In this document: positions 34,691 to 42,894 of the stretch, piece after piece | Numbering within the stretch: the first letter of the stretch is position 1 | How the letters are laid out: each line of letters starts with the position of its first letter | Translations under genes and position numbers: made by a program | Assembly (NCBI RefSeq): GCF_009807005.1 | Contig: NZ_WUBR01000001.1 | Coordinates: 868,001-932,000 of the forward strand | Direction of reading: 5' to 3' | Length of the DNA: 64,000 nt | From: Aurantiacibacter rhizosphaerae | GTDB taxonomy: Bacteria; Pseudomonadota; Alphaproteobacteria; Sphingomonadales; Sphingomonadaceae | The notes under the pieces: generated by a model | The model's input: only the letters and a program-made list of their open reading frames with translations | What the model was told of the DNA's origin: nothing | Database searches by the model: none

Positions 34691-35215
34691 ATGAGCGCCA
34701 TGGCAACGCCCCTGAAAGATCGCGGTGATCCGGCCTCTGAATTGTTCGAGGTGGAGAATTATCCCTTCTACCGGCTCAACCGCACGGCCAGCCGATACAA
34801 TCGTCTGATCGAGGCGGAATTGCGCAAAATCGACCTTGAGGTTCTTGCCTGGCGCGTGCTGCTGATCCTTGGCGAAACATCGCCGCTTCCAGCGGCCAAG
34901 GTGGCCGAATTGTGCTTTATCAATCTCTCCACGCTGACCCGGCTGATAGAGCGTATGAAGCGTGCGGGCCTTGTCCTCACCTTTACCAGCGAGAGCGACC
35001 GGCGCGTCACGCAGATCGGCATGACCGATGCTGGCCTGGCAAAGTTGAAGGAGGCGCGCGTGATCACTGCGCCGTTCTATCAGCAGGCGATCAAGGGCTT
35101 CAGCGAAAGAGAACTCTCATCGCTTCTGAGGTTGCTCGATCAGCTTCATGACAACCTTGAGGAACCTGCGGTTCAAGGCATGCCGAGGAAAACCAAGCTA
35201 ACCAGCCCAGCATAA
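34691..35215 (+). CDS. MarR family transcriptional regulator
   Basis: A 174-residue regulator. The winged helix reads LPAAKVAELCFINLSTLTRLIERMKRAGLV, followed by the wing SESDRRVTQIGMTDAG. N- and C-terminal helices form the dimer domain. The ATG at 34691 lies close to a GGAG; a second ATG at 34700 (MATPL) has better spacing and is an alternative. It is divergent from the cyclase gene and upstream of the monooxygenase fusion. Members near aryl-CoA genes usually release DNA on binding an aromatic acid or its CoA ester. Confidence 0.88.
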   Translation: MSAMATPLKDRGDPASELFEVENYPFYRLNRTASRYNRLIEAELRKIDLEVLAWRVLLILGETSPLPAAKVAELCFINLSTLTRLIERMKRAGLVLTFTSESDRRVTQIGMTDAGLAKLKEARVITAPFYQQAIKGFSERELSSLLRLLDQLHDNLEEPAVQGMPRKTKLTSPA

Positions 35216-35299
35216 ATCGCGGCCCTGTAAAGGCCAGAAACAGTGCCGGTCTGTCTATATATTTTAAGCATGAAGTAATTTTGAAAGAGGATACGCGAA

Positions 35300-37615
35300 A
35301 TGCGCATTGCATGTCTGGGAGGGGGGCCGGCCGGCCTCTATTTCGCCATATCGATGAAGCTTCGTGCGCCTTCGCACGATATTCACGTGTTCGAACGCAA
35401 CAAGGCCGGAGACACCTTCGGTTGGGGCGTTGTCTTCTCTGACCAGACGCTGGAAAACCTCACCAGGAACGATGCCGTCAGCGCCAAGACAATTATCGAT
35501 CGCTTCGCGCATTGGGACGATATCGAGGTTACAGTGGGCGATCGCTCCATGACATCGGGCGGCCATGGCTTCATCGGCATCGGTCGCAAGCAACTGCTGG
35601 TGATCCTGCAGGAACGCGCCCGTGAACTGGGTATCCACCTGCATTTCGAATATCAGTTCGATGGCGATCTGGAGCCATGGTCTGATTACGATCTGGTGGT
35701 CGCCGCCGATGGTGTGAACAGCCAGATCCGCAACCGCTATGAAGACAGGTTCGACACCGATATCCAGGTGCGTGCCAACAAGTTCATGTGGCTGGGCACC
35801 ACGCGGATGTTCGATGCCTTTGCCTTCATTTTCGAAAAGACCGAACACGGCTGGATCTGGGCGCATGCTTACAGGTTCGACGATACGCACTCCACGTTCA
35901 TCGTCGAATGTTCGCAGGAAACCTGGGACGCCTTCGGCTTTGAGCTCATGAGCCAGCAGGAATCGATTGCCGTGTGCGAGAAGGTGTTCGCCCGGCACCT
36001 TGATGGCCATGCCTTGCTCACCAACGCCAGCCACCTGCGCGGATCGGCGGCGTGGATCAATTTCACGCGCGTGCTCTGCAATACATGGTCGTTCGACAAT
36101 GTCGTGTTGCTTGGCGATGCCGCCCACACGGCGCATTTCTCCATCGGTTCGGGCACGAAGCTGGCGCTGGAAGATGCCATGAAACTGGCAGAGGTTCTGG
36201 ATCGGCCGGGCCTGGACAACCGCGCCACAATGGCCGCCGCGCTGGAAGAATATCAGGAGGTGCGCCAGCTGGAAGTGCTGAAAATCCAGAACAGCGCCCG
36301 CAACTCCACCGAGTGGTTCGAGACTCTCGATCGTTACCTCGGTTTCGATTTGCCGCAGTTCACCTATTCCCTGATGACGCGCAGCCAGAGGATCAGCCAC
36401 GATAATCTGCGCCAGCGCGACGGCGCATGGCTGGCCGAGGTTGAACGCTGGTTTGCAGAAGAGGAGGCGGGCGAGCGGCCTACCGAACCCATGTTCCTGC
36501 CCTATAAACTGGGCAAGCTGCAGCTGGATAACCGGATCGTGGTCGCCCCGATGCTGACCTACAATTGCGATCCGCAGGGGCGGACCACCGATTTCCACAC
36601 CGCGCATTACATCGCGCGCGGGCTGGGCGGTGCTGGCCTTGTGATGAGCGAAATGGTGGCCGTCTCGCCAGAGGGGCGCCCGACTCCCGCTTGCCCCGGC
36701 CTGTGGGACGATGACCAGATAGAGGGCTGGGCACGGATCAACCGCACTATCCATGAACAGGGCGGCGCGAAAACCTGTGTCCAGCTGGGCCATGCAGGAC
36801 CGAGGGCGGCCTGCAAGGTGCCGGACTGGAACAACCCGCAGTACGACGTGCCGATGCACGATCCGTGGGACATCCTATCTGCCAGTGCAACGCCATGGAG
36901 CCGCGCTGGCATCGTTCCGCGGGCCATGTCGCAGGCCGAAATCGATACTGTGGTGACAGCTTTCGCCGATGCCACACGCCGCGCCGATCACGCGGGCTTC
37001 GACATGGTGGAGATACAGGCGGGCCACGGCTTCCTGCTGTCCAGCTTCATCACGCCGGTGCTAAACCAGCGTGACGATGACTATGGCGGCTCTCTGGAAA
37101 ACCGGATGCGCCTTACCCTGCGCATCATCGCGGCGGTGCGTGAAGCCTTGCCCGCGTCAAAGCCCATCGCCGTGCGCATTTCTGCAACAGACTGGATGGG
37201 CGAGGCTGGTGTCCAGCCGCAAGACGCGGTGGAAATCGCCACCATGCTGAAGGCGGCAGGCGTCGATATCGTTGACGTTTCGAGCGGGGAAATCTCTCCC
37301 GATGCAACGCCGGTCTACGGCCGCATGTATCAAACGCCCTTTGCTGACCGTATCCGCAACGAAGTGCAAATCCCCACCATCGCTGTTGGCAATATCACGG
37401 AGCGCGATCAGGCCAATTCGATCCTTATCGCGGGCCGCGCCGATCTGGTGGCCATCGGGCGGCCGCATCTCAGTGATGCATCATGGACAGCGCGCGCCGC
37501 GGCGGAGGCGCAGAGCAAGGCGTTCCGAGTGCCCTTCGCATATGCGCCGGGCCAGGCGCAGATGCGGCAACTGGCGCGTCGCCGTCAGGAGATGGAAGAG
37601 AGCATGCGAGCGTAG
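35300..37615 (+). CDS. Bifunctional aryl-CoA monooxygenase/OYE-type reductase (salicylyl-CoA 5-hydroxylase or 2-aminobenzoyl-CoA monooxygenase-like)
   Basis: A 771-residue fusion. The N-terminal half is an FAD aromatic hydroxylase: CLGGGPAGLYFAISM at 5-19 and VLLGDAAHTAHFSIGSGTKLALEDAM later. The second half, from about 395, is an old-yellow-enzyme domain: FLPYKLGKLQLDNRIVVAPM, CVQLGHAGPRA and QAGHGFLLSSFITPVLNQRDD. This layout is that of 2-aminobenzoyl-CoA monooxygenase/reductase and salicylyl-CoA 5-hydroxylase. It would hydroxylate and dearomatise a CoA-activated benzoate. No CoA ligase is in the window, so the CoA ester must be supplied from elsewhere. A SD (GAGG) lies nine bases upstream. 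Confidence 0.9.
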   Translation: MRIACLGGGPAGLYFAISMKLRAPSHDIHVFERNKAGDTFGWGVVFSDQTLENLTRNDAVSAKTIIDRFAHWDDIEVTVGDRSMTSGGHGFIGIGRKQLLVILQERARELGIHLHFEYQFDGDLEPWSDYDLVVAADGVNSQIRNRYEDRFDTDIQVRANKFMWLGTTRMFDAFAFIFEKTEHGWIWAHAYRFDDTHSTFIVECSQETWDAFGFELMSQQESIAVCEKVFARHLDGHALLTNASHLRGSAAWINFTRVLCNTWSFDNVVLLGDAAHTAHFSIGSGTKLALEDAMKLAEVLDRPGLDNRATMAAALEEYQEVRQLEVLKIQNSARNSTEWFETLDRYLGFDLPQFTYSLMTRSQRISHDNLRQRDGAWLAEVERWFAEEEAGERPTEPMFLPYKLGKLQLDNRIVVAPMLTYNCDPQGRTTDFHTAHYIARGLGGAGLVMSEMVAVSPEGRPTPACPGLWDDDQIEGWARINRTIHEQGGAKTCVQLGHAGPRAACKVPDWNNPQYDVPMHDPWDILSASATPWSRAGIVPRAMSQAEIDTVVTAFADATRRADHAGFDMVEIQAGHGFLLSSFITPVLNQRDDDYGGSLENRMRLTLRIIAAVREALPASKPIAVRISATDWMGEAGVQPQDAVEIATMLKAAGVDIVDVSSGEISPDATPVYGRMYQTPFADRIRNEVQIPTIAVGNITERDQANSILIAGRADLVAIGRPHLSDASWTARAAAEAQSKAFRVPFAYAPGQAQMRQLARRRQEMEESMRA

Positions 37616-37643
37616 GCGGGCGCTTTCGTAAGAACTTGAGCGG

Positions 37644-39320
37644 TTATTCTACCGACAGCAAGTCATCACGATATGCCGGAACCCAGCGCCGCCTTGCAAT
37701 GGCGTTCTCCCAGCCATCGGCAGGGGGCGTCGCGCCCAGGTCACGTTCTGCCACCTTGCAGACGGACAAAGCGACGGTGTTCGCCACGTCGGCCAGCTGC
37801 TCGCTGGGCGGGAACAGCGCATCGCTGCCCCCTTCGGATCTGAGGGAGGCCAGCGCCTTGGCGGCTTCGGCAAACATCGCCTCTGTAATGCGCGTGGCGC
37901 CTGAAACCAGCGCGCCAAGGCCGATGCCGGGAAAGATGTAAACGTTGTTGACCTGCGTCACGGCGCCGTCCCCGCCTTCCGAGGGGCTGCCTGTGCCGAT
38001 GATGGCCCGGCCATCGGACCATGCCTGAACATCGCCCGCGGTCGCTTCTGACCGTGTGCCGGGGTTCGACAGCGGCAGGATGATGGGGCGTTCATGATGC
38101 TGCGCCATGGCGCGCACTACGGGTTCATCAAATGCGCCGAACTGGCCGGATGTGCCGATCAGGACGGCGGGCTGCGCGCGCTCGATCGTCTCGATCAAAC
38201 CGGGGGCCTTGCCGGATGCCAGCCATTCAGCGGCCTCCGCTTCGGGCCGGGCGATCAGCGCCTGGCCCGGTATGGCAACGTTGACGCCTTCGATGATCAG
38301 GCCGTCGCGGTCCACGCCGTAGATGCAGCCACGCGCCGCGTCATGGGAAAGGCCGCGCGCTTCCAGTTCTCCCACCAGCAGGCTGGCGATGCCGCAGCCC
38401 GCTGCGCCCGCGCCGAAAAGCAGGATCTTGTGCTGGCTGAGGTTAATTCCGGCCAGCCGCTCTGCCGAAAGGATGGCTGCCAGCGCGGTTGCGGCGGTGC
38501 CTTGGATATCGTCATTGAAGGATGGAAGCCGATCACGATAACGGCTCAGCAGGGCAACCGCATTTGGCCCCGCGAAATCCTCCCATTGCAGCAGCGCGCC
38601 GGGCCAGCGTTCTTGCACGGCTTCCACGAATTCCTCGATAAAGGCATCATAGTCCGCCCCGCGCACGCGCCGGTTACGCCAGCCAACATAAAGCGGGTTT
38701 TCCAGCCGCGCCTGGTTGTCGGTGCCCGTGTCCAGCAGGATGGGCAGCGTCCGCGCGGGATCGATACCGGCGCAATCGGTGTAGAGCGACAGCTTGCCGA
38801 TCGGTATGCCCATGCCGCCTGCGCCCTGATCGCCAAGGCCCAGTATCCGCTCCCCATCGGTAACGCAGATGACCTCCACATCCTCGAACGGCAAATCGGC
38901 CAGGATCTGGCGCAGCCGCCCTTTCAGCGGATAGGACAGGAACAGTCCGCGCGGCCTGCGATAGATTTCGCTGAAGCGGACGCAGGCCTCCCCCACCGTG
39001 GGCGTATAGACCAGCGGCAGCAGCTCTGCCCGGTGCTGCGCCAAGAGGGCGTAGAACAGCGTTTCATTGGTGTCCTGCAGATCGCGCAGGAAGGCGTATT
39101 TCTCGAACGGGGTGGAAAAGGCGCGCAGCACGGCGATGCGGCGATCTATCTGCCCTGAAATCGTGGAGACATGGCTGGGCAAGAGGCCGTGCAGGCCCAG
39201 CCGGTCCCGCTCTGCCTGCGTGAACGCCGTGCCCTTGTTCAGCAGCGGATCGGACAGGATCGCGCGCGGGTCTGCGGGGTTCTTGGTCAAGCTTGCCTCG
39301 TGCATCGGCGTTTGGTCCAT
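37644..39320 (-). CDS. maeA: NAD-dependent malic enzyme
   Basis: A 558-residue enzyme of the large (MaeA/SfcA) type that decarboxylates malate to pyruvate. It has the catalytic Tyr in LVYTPTVGEAC, the metal and catalytic region VICVTDGERILGLGDQGAGGMGI, the substrate Asp/Asn region FNDDIQGTA and the NAD site LLFGAGAAGCGIA. The ATG at 39320 has no Shine-Dalgarno site: the bases directly upstream are TTTTTACATAA, the tail of a strong terminator-like hairpin. It stands downstream of the dicarboxylate transporter on the same strand, a natural pairing for C4-acid use. Confidence 0.95.
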   Translation of the reverse strand: MDQTPMHEASLTKNPADPRAILSDPLLNKGTAFTQAERDRLGLHGLLPSHVSTISGQIDRRIAVLRAFSTPFEKYAFLRDLQDTNETLFYALLAQHRAELLPLVYTPTVGEACVRFSEIYRRPRGLFLSYPLKGRLRQILADLPFEDVEVICVTDGERILGLGDQGAGGMGIPIGKLSLYTDCAGIDPARTLPILLDTGTDNQARLENPLYVGWRNRRVRGADYDAFIEEFVEAVQERWPGALLQWEDFAGPNAVALLSRYRDRLPSFNDDIQGTAATALAAILSAERLAGINLSQHKILLFGAGAAGCGIASLLVGELEARGLSHDAARGCIYGVDRDGLIIEGVNVAIPGQALIARPEAEAAEWLASGKAPGLIETIERAQPAVLIGTSGQFGAFDEPVVRAMAQHHERPIILPLSNPGTRSEATAGDVQAWSDGRAIIGTGSPSEGGDGAVTQVNNVYIFPGIGLGALVSGATRITEAMFAEAAKALASLRSEGGSDALFPPSEQLADVANTVALSVCKVAERDLGATPPADGWENAIARRRWVPAYRDDLLSVE

Positions 39321-39326
39321 TTATGT

Positions 39327-39372
39327 AAAAATCGGGCCGGGAGTGGGAAGAAGGGAAGCACTCCCGGCCCGA
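39327..39372 (-). terminator. Strong intrinsic terminator after dctM, abutting maeA start
   Basis: Perfect 14-bp inverted repeat: TCGGGCCGGGAGTG at 39332-39345 and its complement at 39359-39372, with a 13-base loop. On the minus strand it is followed at once by five T residues (39331-39327). It is well formed for transcripts coming from dctPQM. The T-run ends seven bases before the malic enzyme ATG. Confidence 0.9.
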
Positions 39373-39375
39373 AGG

Positions 39376-39391
39376 CCGGCGATAACGCCGG
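39376..39391 (-). repeat. Short hairpin between dctM stop and the terminator
   Basis: CCGGCG at 39376-39381 and CGCCGG at 39386-39391 enclose an ATAA loop. It sits one base downstream of the dctM stop codon and immediately before the large terminator hairpin, so it may help protect the 3' end of the message. Confidence 0.6.
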
Positions 39392-39392
39392 A

Positions 39393-40901
39393 TCAGCGGA
39401 TGACGGTTTCCGGTCCCATCATCATCGTGGGCAGCCAGGTTGAAAGGATCGGGATGTAGGTGACCATGATCAGGAAGATCACCAGCACGCCCAGCCACGG
39501 CAGCGCGGCCTTCACCACCGCCAGCATCGACATATTGGCGACGCCCGACGTCACGAACAGGTTCAGCCCCACCGGCGGCGTTATCATTCCGATCTCCATG
39601 TTCACCACCATGATGATGCCCAGGTGGATGGGATCGATGCCCAGTTGCATGGCAATGGGGAACACTAGTGGCGCCACGATCACGATCAGGCCCGATGGTT
39701 CCATGAACTGTCCGCCGATCAGAAGGATCAGGTTCACCACCACCAGGAACATCAGCGGGCCAAGGCCCCAGGCCAGCATGGCCTGCGTGATGTGCTGCGG
39801 CAGCTGTTCTTCGGTCAGCACGTGCTTCAGGATCAGCGCGTTGGCGATGATGAACATCAGCGTGATGGTGATCTTGCCCGCATCATACAGCACTTCCTGC
39901 GTGTCCTTGTGGAACCACGCGGTGAAAAGCGCCTGCGGCCTGCGCAGCAGGGAGATCGGGCGATCCGGATCGTCAGCAACGGGGGCAGCAGTCCCACCAC
40001 CCAAGTTCGGCCCACCAAGCACGGCAGCACCGCCACTCATGGCCAGCGTATCGGAATGCTCAGCGCGTTCCTTGATCATTGCCGGCTTGCCGTGTGCGGA
40101 AGGTGCCTTCAGCGGGCCCATGTCCCGGTAGATGAAATTGGCGACCACGAAGGCGTAGACGGCGGCCATTGCAGCAGCCTCTGTCGGGGTGAATACGCCG
40201 CCCCAGATGCCGCCCAGCACCACCACGACCAGCATCAGGCCCCAGAACGCATCCGCGCCCGATTTGCCGATCTCGCGCCAGCCGGCCCATTCACCGCGTG
40301 CCAGCTTCTTCCAGCGGGCATAGGCGTAAATCGCCACCATCAGCATGCCGCCTGCGATAAGGCCGGGGATGACCCCTGCCAGGAACATGCGGCCCACCGA
40401 CACATCGACAGTGGCGGCATAGACCACCATCACGATGGAAGGCGGCAGCAGGATGCCCAGCGTGCCTGCGTTACACACCACGCCGGCGCCGAATTCCTTC
40501 GGATAGCCAACCTGCGTCATGCCCGCGATCACGATGGAGCCGACGGCCACCACGGTGGCGGGGGAGGAGCCGGAAAGCGCGGCGAACAGCATGCAGGCAA
40601 ACACGCCTGCGATGGCTAGGCCGCCGGGCAGATGCCCCACGCAGGCCACGGCAAACCGGATGATCCGCTGCGCCACCCCGCCTGTCGACATGAATGCCGC
40701 GGCTAGGATGAAGAAGGGGATCGCCAGCAGGGTGTAGTGCCCGTGGAAGGCATCGAACAAGGTGTTGGCGACAGATGTCAGCGATCCGTTGGAATAGATC
40801 AGCAGGAAGACGATTGAGCTCAGGCCAATCGAGACACCCACCGGTGCGCCCAGCACCAGCAGGGCGATGACCATGGCGAACAGTATAAGGACTTCAGCCA
40901 T
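39393..40901 (-). CDS. dctM: TRAP transporter large permease DctM
   Basis: A 502-residue membrane protein, the ion-coupled transport subunit of the dicarboxylate TRAP system. It has about 12 hydrophobic segments, with the family stretches FILAAAFMSTGGVAQRI and GSSPATVVAVGSIVIAGM. The C-terminal half ends TPPVGLNLFVTSGVAN. It is about 65-75 residues longer than typical DctM because of a hydrophilic loop near 230-305 (APSAHGKPAMIKERAEHSD and on). The ATG at 40901 overlaps the dctQ stop by eight bases, so the two permeases are coupled. Confidence 0.94.
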   Translation of the reverse strand: MAEVLILFAMVIALLVLGAPVGVSIGLSSIVFLLIYSNGSLTSVANTLFDAFHGHYTLLAIPFFILAAAFMSTGGVAQRIIRFAVACVGHLPGGLAIAGVFACMLFAALSGSSPATVVAVGSIVIAGMTQVGYPKEFGAGVVCNAGTLGILLPPSIVMVVYAATVDVSVGRMFLAGVIPGLIAGGMLMVAIYAYARWKKLARGEWAGWREIGKSGADAFWGLMLVVVVLGGIWGGVFTPTEAAAMAAVYAFVVANFIYRDMGPLKAPSAHGKPAMIKERAEHSDTLAMSGGAAVLGGPNLGGGTAAPVADDPDRPISLLRRPQALFTAWFHKDTQEVLYDAGKITITLMFIIANALILKHVLTEEQLPQHITQAMLAWGLGPLMFLVVVNLILLIGGQFMEPSGLIVIVAPLVFPIAMQLGIDPIHLGIIMVVNMEIGMITPPVGLNLFVTSGVANMSMLAVVKAALPWLGVLVIFLIMVTYIPILSTWLPTMMMGPETVIR

Positions 40902-41541
40902 TGGTAGTCTCCTTCGCCGTATTGGCGGTGCCTTCGACATGCGCGTCACGATCTTCGAGTTCCTCGACGACTTCGTGGCTGGCGATGATCGAAGTGCGCT
41001 TGCCCTTCAGGATCTCGATGGCCGAGATCGTCCAGCGGATGGTGAGCAGCACCATCGACAGGGGAAGCACGAAATAGGGGATGAAGCGTGGCAGCTTCTC
41101 GTAAGGTTCTCCGCCGTTCATGAACGCCAGCCAGCCAAAGCCGGGCATCATCGGAACATCCTCCGTCGTAAGGAACGACAGGTCTGTTACGAAGGGATAC
41201 CAGTAGTTCCACGATCCGATCAGCAGCAGGATCGTATAGGCAAGGCACGCGGCGACTGCGAGCAGGGCGGCAATGCTTTTGGCCCTTTTGCCCAGCAGGT
41301 TGACCGCGGCATCCACGCCCAGATGCGCGGTAATCGCCACGCAGTGCGCGGCACCGATCAGCACCAGCCAGGCAAACAGGTACACCGTGGCTTCCACCGC
41401 CCACAGGACGTTGGAATTGAAGACGTACCTGGCTATCACATTGGCGAAGGTGATGACGGTCATCAGGCCCAGTACCACCGCGATGAACAGGCGCTCGATG
41501 CGCCCGATCAGGCTTGGCGATTCACCCATTTCATAGAACAT
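40894..41541 (-). CDS. dctQ: TRAP transporter small permease DctQ
   Basis: A 215-residue protein with four membrane helices: LFIAVVLGLMTVITFANVIARYVF, a second at about 45-65, IAALLAVAACLAYTILLLIG and IPYFVLPLSMVLLTIRW. The loop between helices 3 and 4 is longer than usual, and a charged cytoplasmic tail of about 40 residues ends it. It anchors the transport complex with DctM. AGAGGA stands nine bases upstream of the ATG. A hairpin at 41583-41613 separates it from dctP. Confidence 0.93.
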   Translation of the reverse strand: MFYEMGESPSLIGRIERLFIAVVLGLMTVITFANVIARYVFNSNVLWAVEATVYLFAWLVLIGAAHCVAITAHLGVDAAVNLLGKRAKSIAALLAVAACLAYTILLLIGSWNYWYPFVTDLSFLTTEDVPMMPGFGWLAFMNGGEPYEKLPRFIPYFVLPLSMVLLTIRWTISAIEILKGKRTSIIASHEVVEELEDRDAHVEGTANTAKETTNG

Positions 41542-41582
41542 CGGACATTATCCTCTCGTAAGGACGTTGTGCTTGCGAAGAG

Positions 41583-41613
41583 GCCGGGGCGGCGTGATTT
41601 CGCGCGCCCCGGC
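41583..41613 (-). repeat. Intercistronic hairpin between dctP and dctQ
   Basis: GCCGGGGCG at 41583-41591 pairs with CGCCCCGGC at 41605-41613 around a 13-base loop. No T-run follows on the minus strand, so it is probably an RNA-stabilising or partial attenuation element rather than a full terminator. It would favour more binding protein than permease. Confidence 0.65.
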
Positions 41614-41636
41614 GCCTCAGGCGATTGCAGGGATGG

Positions 41637-42698
41637 TTACCCCTGGTTCGCGGCCTGTGCGGCCTTCACCGTGTCGGCACCCACATCGGGGGTGAAACGC
41701 TTCCACACGGGACGCAGTGCATCCACCCACGCCTGGCGCTGTTCGGGCGTCAGCTCGCGGATTTCGGTGCCGGCATCGGCGACGGCCTGGCGGGCTTCCT
41801 CTTCCAGCTGGTTCACGGCCTGGTTGCGCTCGGTCGAAACCTCGGCAAGGACGCGTGCCAGATCGTTGCGATCGTTCTCGTCCAGGCCTTCCCACCAGCG
41901 CGTGCTGGTGACGACCATGTAATCAAGCACGCCGTGATCGGTGTTGGTGATGCCGTCCTGCACTTCGAAGAACTTCTGGCCATAGATGTTGGACCAGCTA
42001 TTCTCCTGCCCGTCCACCACGCCTGTCTGCAGCGCGCCGTAAACCTCGCTGAAGGACATTTTTTGCGGATTGGCACCAAGCTGATCGAACACGGCAACCA
42101 GCACATCCGAGTTCTCGACGCGGAATTTCAGGCCCCGGGCATCGGTCGGCTCTATCAGCGGGCGGTCGGCGGAAAGCTGCTTCATGCCGGAATGCCAGAA
42201 GGAAAGACCTTGCAGTCCCTTGTCTTCCATCGAATTCAGCAGCGACTGGCCGGCTGACGATGCCTGGAAACGGTCAACCGCGTCGATATTGTCGAACAGG
42301 AAGGGGAAGTTGAAGATGCGAAGCTTGGTGGTGTAATTCTCGAACTTCGACAGCGAGGGCGCGGCCATCTGCACGTCGCCCAGCAGCATCGCTTCCAGCA
42401 CCTTGTCATCATCATACAGCATGGAATTCGGATAGACTTCCATGCACATGCGGCCGTCCATCTCGGTGTTGATGCGTTCCTGCAGCAGGCTGGCGGCAAT
42501 GCCCTTGGGATGCTTGTCGGTGTTGGTAACGTGGCTGAACTTGATCACCTGCTCACCCGGATCGCAGCCGTCGTTCGCGGCAACCTCATCCCCGCCAGCG
42601 GTGCCGGAGGATTCTGCGTTGTCGTTCGAGGATACGTTGCACGCGGCCAGCGCCAGGCTGACCATGCTGACGAGCGGAATGGTATAGAGTTTGCGCAT
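41637..42698 (-). CDS. dctP: TRAP transporter substrate-binding protein DctP (lipoprotein)
   Basis: A 353-residue binding protein with a lipobox LAAC and Cys about 20 (VSLALAACNVSS), so it is likely membrane-tethered, unlike the free periplasmic DctP of many species. The DctP fold appears as HVTNTDKHPKGIAASLLQERI, a conserved Arg in GLKFRVENSDVLV (binding a carboxylate), and SEVYGALQTGVVDGQENSW. The start ATG 42698 has GGGAG eight bases upstream. The upstream pair DctB/DctD is the expected regulator. Confidence 0.94.
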   Translation of the reverse strand: MRKLYTIPLVSMVSLALAACNVSSNDNAESSGTAGGDEVAANDGCDPGEQVIKFSHVTNTDKHPKGIAASLLQERINTEMDGRMCMEVYPNSMLYDDDKVLEAMLLGDVQMAAPSLSKFENYTTKLRIFNFPFLFDNIDAVDRFQASSAGQSLLNSMEDKGLQGLSFWHSGMKQLSADRPLIEPTDARGLKFRVENSDVLVAVFDQLGANPQKMSFSEVYGALQTGVVDGQENSWSNIYGQKFFEVQDGITNTDHGVLDYMVVTSTRWWEGLDENDRNDLARVLAEVSTERNQAVNQLEEEARQAVADAGTEIRELTPEQRQAWVDALRPVWKRFTPDVGADTVKAAQAANQG

Positions 42699-42822
42699 TT
42701 CAGGATCTCCCAATTTTTATGTTTTCGCATTTGAGTGCGTGAGGCCAATCAAGAGAACGGATGGCATCAAGGCAATCGGCCAAGGGGGCTGCGCTGGCGA
42801 TTTTCTGCGAAATATTGGCGGC

Positions 42823-42875
42823 GTGTAACGCTGGCTTCCCAGCAGGCATGCCAGCGCGGGCGAAAAGCGTAACAC
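42823..42875. promoter_or_regulatory. Inverted-repeat region upstream of dctP (possible DctD sites)
   Basis: GTGTAACGC at 42823-42831 and GCGTAACAC at 42867-42875 face each other as near-inverted repeats. Inside them CGCTGGC (42829-42835) and GCCAGCG (42850-42856) form a perfect 7-bp dyad with a 14-base spacer. The region lies 125-177 bases upstream of dctP, the usual distance for sigma-54 activator sites. I could not find a convincing -24/-12 promoter between it and the gene. Confidence 0.45.
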
Positions 42876-42894
42876 CGGGCCTCCGCCGTGTGGT

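Noticed and set aside
35264-36859. 531-codon minus-strand frame opposite the aryl-CoA monooxygenase
   Set aside because: The plus strand has the full two-domain fusion. The antisense frame is His/Gln-rich and matches no family.
42795-42810. TGGCGATTTTCTGCGA as a sigma-54 promoter near dctP
   Set aside because: The distance from GG to GC is one base short of the required spacing, and it points away from dctP.
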